Source: an uncultured Actinomyces sp.
GTDB taxonomy: Bacteria > Actinomycetota > Actinomycetes > Actinomycetales > Actinomycetaceae
Direction of reading: 5' to 3'
DNA length: 8,244 nucleotides
Assembly: GCA_938028585.1 (NCBI GenBank)
Contig: CALIZH010000376.1
Location: forward strand, 1 to 8,244
This document shows positions 1-5,760 of this stretch, in pieces (position 1 is the first letter of the stretch; each line of letters begins with the position of its first letter). Both the position numbers and the translations under genes were made by a program. Below the pieces are notes generated by a model. It ran no database searches and was not told where the DNA came from. It worked only from the letters and a program-made list of their open reading frames with translations.

Positions 1-490
1 CTTCCTTGGTGCTTTCGATGTGTGCGATCTCGAGGAGTTGTTCGGGTGAGTGGTTGAGGAACCATGTGAGTGTGGTGGCTTCGGGCGAGTTCTTGCCCGC
101 GTAGATGCCGGTGGGCTCGTCGTTGTGGCACAGCTCGACGGAATATTCGGTCGTGCCGGGACGGTGAGACCAATGCGGTGCGACAAGCAGATTTCGGAAT
201 CGGATTCCGAATCGTTCAAGGCCTAGGTGCCAGCGCAACAGATCAACGTTATCCATGACGAGCCACTGCTTAATCGGTGTCAGAGAGTTCGCCCAGATCT
301 CGGTGCTAGGACCACTGAGTCGTTCGCTGAACCCGCTTGCGTATTCCTCGCCCTCACGCCACACGTGAAGCAGGATGAGAGGGTCGTAGCTCGGGAAGTG
401 GACGTGGTCCTCGGTTTCTATATACAGCTCTCGCTTCAGCGAAGTTACGAGAGACTGGATGAAGTTGTCTCGGGCAATTGTTGTCGTCAT
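1..490 (-). CDS. Putative TNT immunity protein, Q family (Q1), 3' end outside window
   Basis: From ATG 490 the frame is open to the left edge, giving 163 residues that begin MTTTIARDNFIQSLVTSLK and end IESTKE. By comparison with Q2, about 14 residues are missing. It shares with Q2 the W-containing strand (LLHVWREG), a SER motif (FSERLSGP), the helix around KQWLVM, PHWS, and NHSPEQLLEIAHIESTKE, but other stretches are quite different. It is about five residues longer than Q2 up to the shared STKE. Its ribosome site is weak (GAGG about 11 nt upstream). It is the last gene of the visible array, and more cassettes may follow beyond the edge. Confidence 0.68.
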   Translation of the reverse strand, partial: MTTTIARDNFIQSLVTSLKRELYIETEDHVHFPSYDPLILLHVWREGEEYASGFSERLSGPSTEIWANSLTPIKQWLVMDNVDLLRWHLGLERFGIRFRNLLVAPHWSHRPGTTEYSVELCHNDEPTGIYAGKNSPEATTLTWFLNHSPEQLLEIAHIESTKE

Positions 491-592
491 AGCGGGGAGT
501 ACCTCGTCGTTTCTCGGCTAGTCGGAAGTGCGTTTGAAGTTGATGCCGTGAAACTGGCGGTCACGTCGGCGCGCGTGGTGTTAGTCGTTGGC

Positions 593-1057
593 CTAGGCCA
601 TGTATTTCTTGAGGAGGTCTTCGAGGTCGTCTTGCATCGCATGCGTGGTGGGCACGGCAATGGATGGAATGTTCGAATGAAAGCGGACGCTTGGATCGTC
701 GATGCGGTGGTAGAACAAGGTGGGTGGCCACTGAGTCTTCTCGGCTACCCATGACGGGTGGAGTTGATCGATCTTTCTGGGGAACCGTGGGAGGTCGAAA
801 TGCAGTGCCATGGCGCGCTTTGCTCCCAGCTGCGTCGTTAATACGTAGGCAGCGACAGAATCACAATCAGTCTTAAGGCCGGGACTCGTCGATGGTTGTC
901 TTTCTGACCATGAGAAGAATGTGGTTCCGTCCTCGTCCCAGACAGTGAAATAGAGGGTGCCATCATTCGTGAAAGACAGCGCCTGGTTGAACTCACTTGT
1001 TCTGGTCAATGAGTCGCGCAAAAGGCGTTCGATGAGCTCGGTGTGCTTTTCGAGCAT
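593..1057 (-). CDS. Putative TNT immunity protein, H family (H1)
   Basis: The gene encodes 154 aa starting MLEKHTELIERLLRDSL, with AAGGA about 8 nt before the ATG. It has the same architecture as H2: FTNDGTLYFTVW (29-40), WSERQPST (50-57), VAAYVLTTQLGAKRAM (68-83) and DLEDLLKKYM (144-153), ending in TAG at 593-595. About 83% of residues match H2. Differences cluster at 25-27, 44-46, 58-60 and 125-134, as expected for an immunity surface under changing selection. A 102-nt gap follows before Q1, in which I see no supported gene. Function is inferred. Confidence 0.7.
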   Translation of the reverse strand: MLEKHTELIERLLRDSLTRTSEFNQALSFTNDGTLYFTVWDEDGTTFFSWSERQPSTSPGLKTDCDSVAAYVLTTQLGAKRAMALHFDLPRFPRKIDQLHPSWVAEKTQWPPTLFYHRIDDPSVRFHSNIPSIAVPTTHAMQDDLEDLLKKYMA

Positions 1058-1079
1058 GGTGGTGGTCCTTCCGCTGCGA

Positions 1080-1649
1080 TCAGAGGATGCTTAGGTGGTT
1101 GCTATTGTTCTGAAGTTTCGAGCCAGTGGGCGTGGATGAGGGCGAACCTTCAAAGAGGGCAACGTATCCATCCCCGGATGGTTCGAGGACGAGGGAGAGC
1201 AGGTCCTCGCTTGATGTGCCCATCAGGTACGACAGAGGCACCAGGGCCTTGGGCGAGACGTTTGTGTATGTTGTGGGAATGGGGGAGGCTTTGCTTGTCA
1301 GGAAGTAGCTAATCGGTTCGAGGAATTCGATGGAAAAACCGGGGTGAACGTCGGTCACTGCTGGGATAGCGAGAGGTGGGAGCTGGTGCGCTGCACGAAT
1401 GTCGGCGGCGAAGTGCATAATCGCGAACTTCTTGAAGATCTCCAAGGAGACCGAGCTGAAGCGTGCCCCGCCGAATGAGTACCTTTCGACGTGACCGTAG
1501 GCGTAGTACTCCTTGACCATGGTGAATGCCTCGTAGACATCGGTATATCCTTCGCCCGGCTTGACCAGGATCACATCATCGTCGATCCGGGTTGTGTGCC
1601 CGGAGAGTTCGCACAGGCGCGTGATGTAGGCGGCGAGTTCTTCATTCAT
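1080..1649 (-). CDS. Putative TNT immunity protein, N family (N1), long form, IFT/Imm61-like
   Basis: The gene encodes 189 aa starting MNEELAAYITRLCELSG, with a GGAG core 10 nt before the ATG and W1 ending 45 nt upstream. It has the family blocks LEIFKKFAIMHFAADIRAAHQL (69-90), VTDVHPGFSIEF (98-109) and LSYLMGTSSEDLLSLVLEPSG (139-159). Its tail ends KLQNNSNHLSIL. It is very close to N2, with a two-residue insertion near residue 36 (EGYTDVYE against EDFIYD). H1 follows after 22 nt. The block order and the LEPSG end resemble TNT antitoxins, so it probably binds a TNT domain. Confidence 0.73.
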   Translation of the reverse strand: MNEELAAYITRLCELSGHTTRIDDDVILVKPGEGYTDVYEAFTMVKEYYAYGHVERYSFGGARFSSVSLEIFKKFAIMHFAADIRAAHQLPPLAIPAVTDVHPGFSIEFLEPISYFLTSKASPIPTTYTNVSPKALVPLSYLMGTSSEDLLSLVLEPSGDGYVALFEGSPSSTPTGSKLQNNSNHLSIL

Positions 1650-1694
1650 GCGAGGGTTGCTCCTCCTCAGAGTGCGCTATCAACTACCTCGATT

Positions 1695-1736
1695 CTACGG
1701 CCGTAGCGAATCCAGGGAGGGGGCCGAGGCCTCGGC
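1695..1736. repeat. Twin perfect palindromes at the W1 3' end
   Basis: CTACGGCCGTAG (1695-1706) and GCCGAGGCCTCGGC (1723-1736) are each fully self-complementary, are centred on GGCC and are 16 nt apart. They encode LRP-stop and part of AEASA. The same pair occurs in W3, W4 and, altered, in the W2 remnant. Confidence 0.7.
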
Positions 1737-2156
1737 GATAGCTCGAGCGCATGCGAATGATCGGCATTTCGCGGATACCGTGGGATCGATAGTCGAGGTG
1801 AGTTCGAAGAACGGTGGGGACTTCTTCGAAATGGTGAATGCCGTGTGGGGGAGGGGTCCCAGGAGATCCTGAGGCGTGTACGACATGTCCGTGAGCGTAG
1901 CTATTCCGTCGCGTGCGAGCAGAGTGAGACACGTGGCGGCGAGTTCGAGGGATTGGGTTATGCAGAACGGGACCACGGTGTTTCGTCCGCCCTCGTAGGC
2001 AATGACGATTCCCCTCTCATCCTCGCTGAGAATGTAGGTTGTGAAGTCACGCCTGCTGGTGACAACGATACTGTCAACGTTGTCTTCGATGAGTTCAGAG
2101 GGAAAGTGCTCGCCGAGGAGTGGGAGCGCGAGGCTCCGAAACTCTTCCCACAGCAT
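1695..2156 (-). CDS. Putative TNT immunity protein, W family (W1)
   Basis: The gene encodes 153 aa starting MLWEEFRSLALPLLGEHF, with AGGAG 6 nt before the ATG. It is the most divergent W. Its 5' 49 bp are almost identical to W3, while the body differs strongly (for example VVTSRRDFTTYILSEDERG against VFIDRRSLASFFVTENARG). The central helix SLELAATCLTLLARDGI and the closing EASAPSLDSLRP are kept. It begins the leftmost cassette (W1 N1 H1 Q1), 25 nt after Q2, so it is probably read through from upstream. It ends in the paired palindromes at 1695-1736. No recognisable enzymatic motif is present; the immunity role is inferred. Confidence 0.7.
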   Translation of the reverse strand: MLWEEFRSLALPLLGEHFPSELIEDNVDSIVVTSRRDFTTYILSEDERGIVIAYEGGRNTVVPFCITQSLELAATCLTLLARDGIATLTDMSYTPQDLLGPLPHTAFTISKKSPPFFELTSTIDPTVSAKCRSFACARAIAEASAPSLDSLRP

Positions 2157-2181
2157 GTGTTACTCCTATCCGTCGGTTGGA

Positions 2182-2700
2182 CTAGTCGAAGGGGACGCGT
2201 GGCATGCCGAACAGGGCTTGGCAGACTTCCTTGGTGCTTTCGATGTGGGCGATCTCGAAGAGGCGCTCGGGTGAGTGCTTCATGAACCAGGGCAGATTTA
2301 GGGCAGCACGTGTAGATATGTTTGCGACGATGCCCGTAGGTGACCCCTCGTAGAGGAGTTCCCCTGTCTCGAGATCTTGTGACCAGTGTGGGGCAGGAGA
2401 GAGCCATCTGAATGCAATGCCAATATCCTCCAGCTGCCAGCTAAGGCGAAGGAAGTCAAACAATTCCATCACGAGCCATTGTTTGACTGTGGTCAGATCG
2501 TTAGCACGAATTTCGCCTCCGGGCCTGTAACTTCGCTCGCTTGTCCCGCTGAAATAAAAGCCGTCCTTTCGCCAGATATGAATCATGACTTGAGGATCTG
2601 GCCCATTGAAAAAAATGTGTTCTTCGGACAGTTCAATTACGTCCCTGTGTGCGGCGGAAACGACTGCTTCAATGAACTTGTCGTCGCTGATCGTTGTCAT
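2182..2700 (-). CDS. Putative TNT immunity protein, Q family (Q2)
   Basis: The gene encodes 172 aa starting MTTISDDKFIEAVVSAA. ATG 2700 is chosen because it matches Q1; the frame is open upstream to 2871, but that stretch overlaps H2 and has no paralogue. Features are an N-terminal helix (5-19), EEHIFF and MIHIWRKDGFYF strands, SGTSERSYRPGG (51-62), a TVKQWLVMELFDFLRL helix (71-86), a PHWS strand, and a closing helix PWFMKHSPERLFEIAHIE (137-154). The SER motif and helix order place it in the same superfamily as C and H. The start lacks a strong ribosome site and shares an ATGA overlap with a six-codon leader. W1 starts 25 nt downstream. Function is inferred. Confidence 0.68.
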   Translation of the reverse strand: MTTISDDKFIEAVVSAAHRDVIELSEEHIFFNGPDPQVMIHIWRKDGFYFSGTSERSYRPGGEIRANDLTTVKQWLVMELFDFLRLSWQLEDIGIAFRWLSPAPHWSQDLETGELLYEGSPTGIVANISTRAALNLPWFMKHSPERLFEIAHIESTKEVCQALFGMPRVPFD

Positions 2701-2717
2701 AGTCTGTAGTGTCTCAT
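2697..2717 (-). other. Possible six-codon leader ORF coupled to Q2
   Basis: ATG 2717 opens MRHYRL-stop, with an AGGAAA just upstream. Its TGA overlaps the Q2 ATG as ATGA. Q2 has no good Shine-Dalgarno sequence of its own, so termination-reinitiation could start Q2. It is short enough to be chance. Q1 shares the CTATGA junction but not the ATG-led leader. Confidence 0.3.
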
Positions 2718-2803
2718 GCTTTCCTGAGTCGTTTGTCGAGGACTTGAGGCTGGCTGGCCCGAGGCCGGTGGTCTCGTCAGCGTGCGTGGTGTTAGTCGTT
2801 GGC

Positions 2804-3268
2804 TTAGGCCATGTATTTCTTGAGGAGGTCTTCGAGGTCGTATTGCATCGCGTGTGTGGTGGATACTGCAAGGGATGGAGTGTTCGAATAAAAGTGGACG
2901 CTGGGATCCTCGATGCGGTGGTAGAGCAAGGTGGGTGGCCATGGGGTCTTGTCGGCTACCCATGACGGGTGGAGTTGATCGATCTTTGTGGGGAATCTTG
3001 GTACGTCGAAATGCAGTGCCATGGCGCGCTTTGCTCCCAGCTGCGTCGTTAAGACGTAGGCAGCGACAGAATTGCAATCAGTATCAAGTACGAAACCGGT
3101 CGATGGCTGTCTCTCTGACCATGAGAAGAACATGTTCTCGTCCTCGTCCCAGACGGAGAAATAGAGGGTGCCATCATTCGTAAAACTCCAACCCCCGTTG
3201 AATTCACTTGTTCTCGTCAACGAGTCGCGTAGGAGGCGTTCGATGAGTGCGGTGTGCTGTTCGAGCAT
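2804..3268 (-). CDS. Putative TNT immunity protein, H family (H2)
   Basis: The gene encodes 154 aa starting MLEQHTALIERLLRDSL, with AAGGA about 8 nt before the ATG and N2 ending 22 nt upstream. Motifs are WSFTNDGTLYFSVW (27-40), FFSWSERQPST (47-57), VAAYVLTTQLGAKRAM helix (68-83), the IDQLHPSW segment (96-103) and a C-terminal helix DLEDLLKKYM (144-153). The FTNDG, SERP-like and EDLLK-type closing motifs match the C family. It is about 83% identical to H1 (128/154, my count), with changes scattered over exposed-looking loops (residues 25-27, 44-46, 58-60). It always pairs with a Q gene about 100 nt downstream. Function is inferred. Confidence 0.7.
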   Translation of the reverse strand: MLEQHTALIERLLRDSLTRTSEFNGGWSFTNDGTLYFSVWDEDENMFFSWSERQPSTGFVLDTDCNSVAAYVLTTQLGAKRAMALHFDVPRFPTKIDQLHPSWVADKTPWPPTLLYHRIEDPSVHFYSNTPSLAVSTTHAMQYDLEDLLKKYMA

Positions 3269-3290
3269 GGTGGTGGTCCTTCCGCTGCGA

Positions 3291-3854
3291 TCAGACGATG
3301 CTTACATGGTTGCTATTGTTCTGGAGTTTCGCGCCAACGGGCGTGGAAGCGGGTAGACACTCAAAGAGAGCAACGTATCCATCCCCGGACGGTTCGAGGA
3401 CGAGGGAGAGCAGGTCCTCGCTTGACGTGCCCATCAGGTACGACAGAGAGACCAAGGCATTGGGCGAGAAGATTGTGTATGTCGTGGGAATGGGGGAGGC
3501 TTTGCTTGTCAGCAGGTACGAGGTGGGTTCGTGGAATTCGATGGAAAAACCGGGGTGAACGTCGGTCACTGGTGGGAGGTTGAGGGGTGGGAGCTGGTGC
3601 GCTGCACGAATGTCGGCGGCGAAGTGCATGATCGCGAACTTCTTGAAGATCTCGAAGGAAGCGGAGCCGAAGCGTGGCCCGCCGTATAAGTATCTATCGA
3701 CGTGGCCGTAGGCGTAGTACCCCTTCCGCCTGGTGAATGCGTCGTAGATAAAATCTTCACCCGGTTCGACCAGGATCAAATCATCGTCGATCTGGGTTGT
3801 GTGTCCGGATAGCTCACACAGGCGAGTGATGTATGCGGCGAGTTCTTTGTTCAT
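3291..3854 (-). CDS. Putative TNT immunity protein, N family (N2), long form, IFT/Imm61-like
   Basis: The gene encodes 187 aa starting MNKELAAYITRLCELSG. A TAACTCTCGC stretch separates an AGGAG-like core from the ATG. It keeps the family blocks: FEIFKKFAIMHFAADIRAAHQL, the VTDVHPGFSIEF strand, and LSYLMGTSSEDLLSLVLEPSG. After LEPSG it carries the long tail with KLQNNSNHVSIV, as in N1, instead of the short ALYQQS end of N3 and N4. H2 starts 22 nt downstream, so the two are probably co-translated from one message. It lacks an intact W partner, because only the W2 remnant lies upstream. The likely role is TNT neutralisation, inferred from resemblance to TNT antitoxins. Confidence 0.72.
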   Translation of the reverse strand: MNKELAAYITRLCELSGHTTQIDDDLILVEPGEDFIYDAFTRRKGYYAYGHVDRYLYGGPRFGSASFEIFKKFAIMHFAADIRAAHQLPPLNLPPVTDVHPGFSIEFHEPTSYLLTSKASPIPTTYTIFSPNALVSLSYLMGTSSEDLLSLVLEPSGDGYVALFECLPASTPVGAKLQNNSNHVSIV

Positions 3855-3899
3855 GCGAGAGTTACTCCTCTTCGACGCGCACTTCCGACTGTCTCGATT

Positions 3900-3938
3900 C
3901 TACGACCGTAGTGATTCCGGGGAGGGGGTCGAGGCCTC
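3900..3938 (-). pseudogene. Remnant of a W-family immunity gene (W2), last 13 codons only
   Basis: On the minus strand this reads EASTPSPESLRS-stop, matching the W C-terminus EASAPSLGSLRP-stop. The TAG lies exactly 45 nt before the N2 start, the same W-N spacing as for W1, W3 and W4. Similarity fades upstream (beyond about 3941), just after the C1 stop, so roughly the first nine-tenths of a W gene have been deleted. The two palindromes of the W 3' end survive here in slightly altered form. Confidence 0.75.
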
Positions 3939-3979
3939 GTCACGGTGTGGGGAAACGATCGAGCGTTCGTTGGGTCGGG

Positions 3980-4447
3980 TCATTCCGTCGTGTAGAGCCG
4001 AATCGCGTCCTCGAGGGGCATAGTGAGAAGACTCGCGAGTCGAAGCCATTGGTCTTTGGTGAAAGTCCCGAAACTAAGTTCCGGATCGTCAACGTACACG
4101 CATTCAATCGCAGTCGTGCCCGGTACCGGTGTGAGTGACCAGGCGTTCTCAAGAGTGTCGGGCTGCGACGGTAGTGCTATCGGATCCCATGAGTTGAGGC
4201 GACGAATGGAGCTTCCGAGAACGACAACCAGCTGATACTGCGCGATGGTTGGGTTGCGCGTCCACAAGTAGCCGCCACCGAATGACGGGCGTTCCGAACG
4301 GCCAAACTTAAAATAGTCGTTCGATTCCCAGAACGAGTCAAAGATAAGGCCGTCATTGGTGAAGAACAGCCTGTCCCTGTGCTCTTCTTGAGTTATTGAA
4401 GAGTTCGCGCAGAGCATGGAAATCAGGTCGTCGAATTCTTCCAGCAT
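3980..4447 (-). CDS. Putative TNT immunity protein, C family (C1)
   Basis: The gene encodes 155 aa starting MLEEFDDLISMLCANSS, with AAGGAG 9 nt before the ATG. Its order matches C2: N-terminal helix, LFFTNDGLIFDSFW (27-40), SERPSFGGG (51-59), TIAQYQLVVVLG helix (67-78), W (103), and a closing helix LLTMPLEDAIRLY (140-152). The SERP, FFTNDG and closing-helix motifs recur in H1 and H2, which argues for one superfamily. Identity to C2 is about 43%, concentrated in the first 80 residues, while the segment from 104 to 125 is nearly unrelated; that segment may be where specificity lies. Only 41 nt separate its stop from the W2 remnant, where a full W gene is expected. Function is inferred. Confidence 0.7.
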   Translation of the reverse strand: MLEEFDDLISMLCANSSITQEEHRDRLFFTNDGLIFDSFWESNDYFKFGRSERPSFGGGYLWTRNPTIAQYQLVVVLGSSIRRLNSWDPIALPSQPDTLENAWSLTPVPGTTAIECVYVDDPELSFGTFTKDQWLRLASLLTMPLEDAIRLYTTE

Positions 4448-4483
4448 GGGCGCTCACTCCTTCGGGTCGTTGCCTCTGCGGAC

Positions 4484-4489
4484 ATCGTA
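4484..4489 (-). promoter_or_regulatory. Candidate -10 element (TACGAT) upstream of C1
   Basis: TACGAT fits TANNNT and lies at the same place as TAGGAT upstream of C2, about 36 nt before the start codon and downstream of the hairpin. No clear -35 is visible, so this is weak evidence. Confidence 0.25.
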
Positions 4490-4512
4490 ACTGACGGGCG
4501 AGCGCGAAATGG

Positions 4513-4548
4513 CACACCTCCTCCCGTCGTACGAGGGGAGGAGGTGTG
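4513..4548 (-). terminator. Conserved 13-bp hairpin after N3; possible terminator or processing site
   Basis: This is the same perfect 13-bp stem and 10-nt loop as at 6294-6329, here between N3 and C1. There is no T-tract beyond a weak ATTT, so attenuation, RNA processing or transcript stabilisation are alternatives to termination. Confidence 0.5.
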
Positions 4549-4599
4549 ACCGACGCTCTCGTCCTATGCTCCGTGAGCACGAGGCGGGAGAGAGGGGTG

Positions 4600-5103
4600 T
4601 CAGCTCTGCTGGTACAGCGCGGCGTATCCCGCGCCGGACGGTTCGAGGACAAGGGAGAGCAGGTCCTCGCTTGGTGTGCTCATCAGATATGACAGCGGGA
4701 GCAGCGCAGCCGGCGAGAGGTTTGTGTATGTTTTGGGAATGGGCGAGGCTTTGCTTGTCAGTAGATAGCTAATCGGTTCGAGGAATTCGATGGAAAAGCT
4801 GGGGTGAACGTCGGTCACCGGTGGGAGGTTGAGGGGTGTGAGCTGGTGTGCTGCGCGAATGTCAGCGGTGAAATGCATGATCGCGAACTTCTTGAAGATC
4901 TCGAAGGACTCGGACCCAAACCGTGTGCCACTGAAAGCGTATCTGTTGTAGTGGCCGTAGACATAATAGTTCTTCCGTACGGTGAATGCGTCGTAGATAA
5001 AGTCTTCACCCGGCTCGACCAGGATCAAATCATCATCGATCCGGGTCGTATGCCCGGAGAGTTCGTACAGGCGAGTGATGTATGCGGCGAGTTCTTCATT
5101 CAT
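4600..5103 (-). CDS. Putative TNT immunity protein, N family (N3), IFT/Imm61-like
   Basis: The gene encodes 167 aa, identical in protein (and by eye in DNA) to N4 because it lies inside the 1050-bp repeat. A GGAG core precedes the ATG at 5103, and W3 ends 45 nt upstream. Key blocks are ESFEIFKKFAIMHF (65-78), DIRAAHQL (81-88) and LSYLMSTPSEDLLSLVLEPSG (137-157), like the TNT-antitoxin family. It is the short form, ending ALYQQS without the SKLQNNSNH-type tail of N1 and N2. A 152-nt hairpin spacer lies between it and C1. Two identical copies suggest very recent homogenisation or selection for dosage. Confidence 0.73.
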   Translation of the reverse strand: MNEELAAYITRLYELSGHTTRIDDDLILVEPGEDFIYDAFTVRKNYYVYGHYNRYAFSGTRFGSESFEIFKKFAIMHFTADIRAAHQLTPLNLPPVTDVHPSFSIEFLEPISYLLTSKASPIPKTYTNLSPAALLPLSYLMSTPSEDLLSLVLEPSGAGYAALYQQS

Positions 5104-5148
5104 GCGAGGGTTGCTCCTCCTCAGAGTGCGCTATCGACTACGTTGATT

Positions 5149-5190
5149 CTACGGCCGTAGTGAACCCAGGGAGGGGGCCGAGGCCTCGGC
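5149..5190. repeat. Twin perfect palindromes at the W3 3' end
   Basis: The 12-bp (5149-5160) and 14-bp (5177-5190) palindromes are the same as in W1, at the same spacing. Confidence 0.7.
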
Positions 5191-5607
5191 GAGGGCACGC
5201 GCGTATGTAAAATACGCGCATTCTGCGCTCAGCGAGCTGTCAGTTTTGTGTGTCAGATAAAAACCATCGGTATCTTCATCAGCGATGCTGTAGTCGGTGC
5301 CCGGTACGGGGCCTAGAAGCTCGTCCGGAGGATAGTCCATATCGACGAGCTCGCCGAGCCCCTCGCGTGCGAGGAGTGTCAGTGCTATGGTCGCCAACTC
5401 AATGGAAGGGCTCGTGAAGAACGTACCGACGGTATTGCGTTCTTCGTGGCGGCCGATGGTAAGTCCTCGTGCGTTCTCGGTGACGAAAAAGCTTGCCAGA
5501 CTACGCCTATCGATAAAGACGAGACTGTCACCGTTATCTTTGATGAGATTCGGGGGGAAGTGCTCGCCGAGGAGGGGGAGCGCGAGGCTCCGAAACTCTT
5601 CCCACAT
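5149..5607 (-). CDS. Putative TNT immunity protein, W family (W3)
   Basis: The gene encodes 152 aa starting MWEEFRSLALPLLGEHF. ATG 5607 is chosen over the open extension to 5652 because of the Shine-Dalgarno sequence and the match to its paralogues. It is a mosaic. The first 16 or so codons match W1 at DNA level (5558-5606 against 2104-2152, one mismatch in 49), while the rest appears identical to W4. The central helix SIELATIALTLLAREGLGEL and acidic middle (IADEDTDGF) are typical of the family. It ends LRP-stop within the same 12-bp palindrome as W1 and W4. N3 follows after 45 nt, the fixed W-N spacing. Function (TNT neutralisation) is inferred from position and paralogy only. Confidence 0.72.
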   Translation of the reverse strand: MWEEFRSLALPLLGEHFPPNLIKDNGDSLVFIDRRSLASFFVTENARGLTIGRHEERNTVGTFFTSPSIELATIALTLLAREGLGELVDMDYPPDELLGPVPGTDYSIADEDTDGFYLTHKTDSSLSAECAYFTYARALAEASAPSLGSLRP

Positions 5608-5613
5608 GACTGG

Positions 5614-5620
5614 CTCCCTT
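5614..5620 (-). promoter_or_regulatory. Ribosome binding site that sets the W3 start at 5607
   Basis: AAGGGAG lies 6 nt before ATG 5607, where the protein begins MWEEF like the other W proteins. The frame stays open to an upstream ATG at 5652, but that extension has no counterpart in W1 or W4. Confidence 0.7.
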
Positions 5621-5669
5621 CGATAGGTTGGGGCCTGCGCTGATTGCGTCATCGAGGCAGGCTATCCCC

Positions 5670-5675
5670 ATCCTA
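5670..5675 (-). promoter_or_regulatory. Candidate -10 element (TAGGAT) in the C2-W3 spacer
   Basis: TAGGAT lies about 62 nt upstream of the W3 start in a 153-nt non-coding spacer and matches the element upstream of C2. No good -35 box is visible. A small 5-bp GCCGC/GCGGC dyad lies just upstream. It could be a promoter restarting transcription at a cassette head, but it could easily be chance. Confidence 0.2.
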
Positions 5676-5760
5676 CCTAGGCGCCGCGTGCTGAAGCGGC
5701 GATTGCGAAGGTGATCGACTACGAAGCCGCGCACGTCAGACTCTGTTAGGTCCGTTGGTT

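Larger units (their letters stand above)
1..1736. repeat. Diverged cassette duplication, left copy (Q1 H1 N1 and W1 3' end)
   Basis: Same gene order and near-equal spacing as 2226-3941: 45-nt W-N, 22-nt N-H and about 102-nt H-Q gaps. N and H are highly similar, Q less so. Confidence 0.8.
2226..3941. repeat. Diverged cassette duplication, right copy (Q2 H2 N2 and W2 remnant)
   Basis: Partner of 1-1736, at offsets of about 2205-2225. Position 2226 matches position 1, and the match runs through Q2, H2 and N2 into the W2 remnant. Confidence 0.8.
4492..5541. repeat. 1050-bp direct repeat, left copy (W3 body, N3, hairpin spacer)
   Basis: This is the left member of the pair with 6273-7322. It holds about 85% of W3, all of N3 and the hairpin spacer. 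The C genes on the left of each copy are strongly diverged. This points to gene conversion, or to duplication followed by replacement of C. Confidence 0.88.

Noticed and set aside
227..754. Plus-strand open frame of 175 codons
   Set aside because: It lies antisense over Q1 and the H1 3' end. The minus-strand proteins have conserved paralogues and start signals, and the plus frame has neither.
2697..3077. Minus-strand 126-codon frame running into the Q2 start
   Set aside because: Most of it is a shifted frame of H2 with Arg/Pro-rich low-complexity translation. Only its last six codons were kept, as a possible leader.
4513..4548. Classical Rho-independent terminator
   Set aside because: The stem is strong but no T-tract follows on the transcribed strand; kept only as a possible terminator.
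4804..5160. Plus-strand 118-codon frame, identical to one at 6585-6941
   Set aside because: It is an antisense shadow of N3 and N4; the identity comes only from the 1050-bp repeat, and N1 and N2 do not preserve it intact.
5534..5734. Minus-strand 66-codon frame in the C2-W3 spacer
   Set aside because: It resembles none of the five families or the TNT domain, has no clear ribosome site, and runs out of frame into W3.
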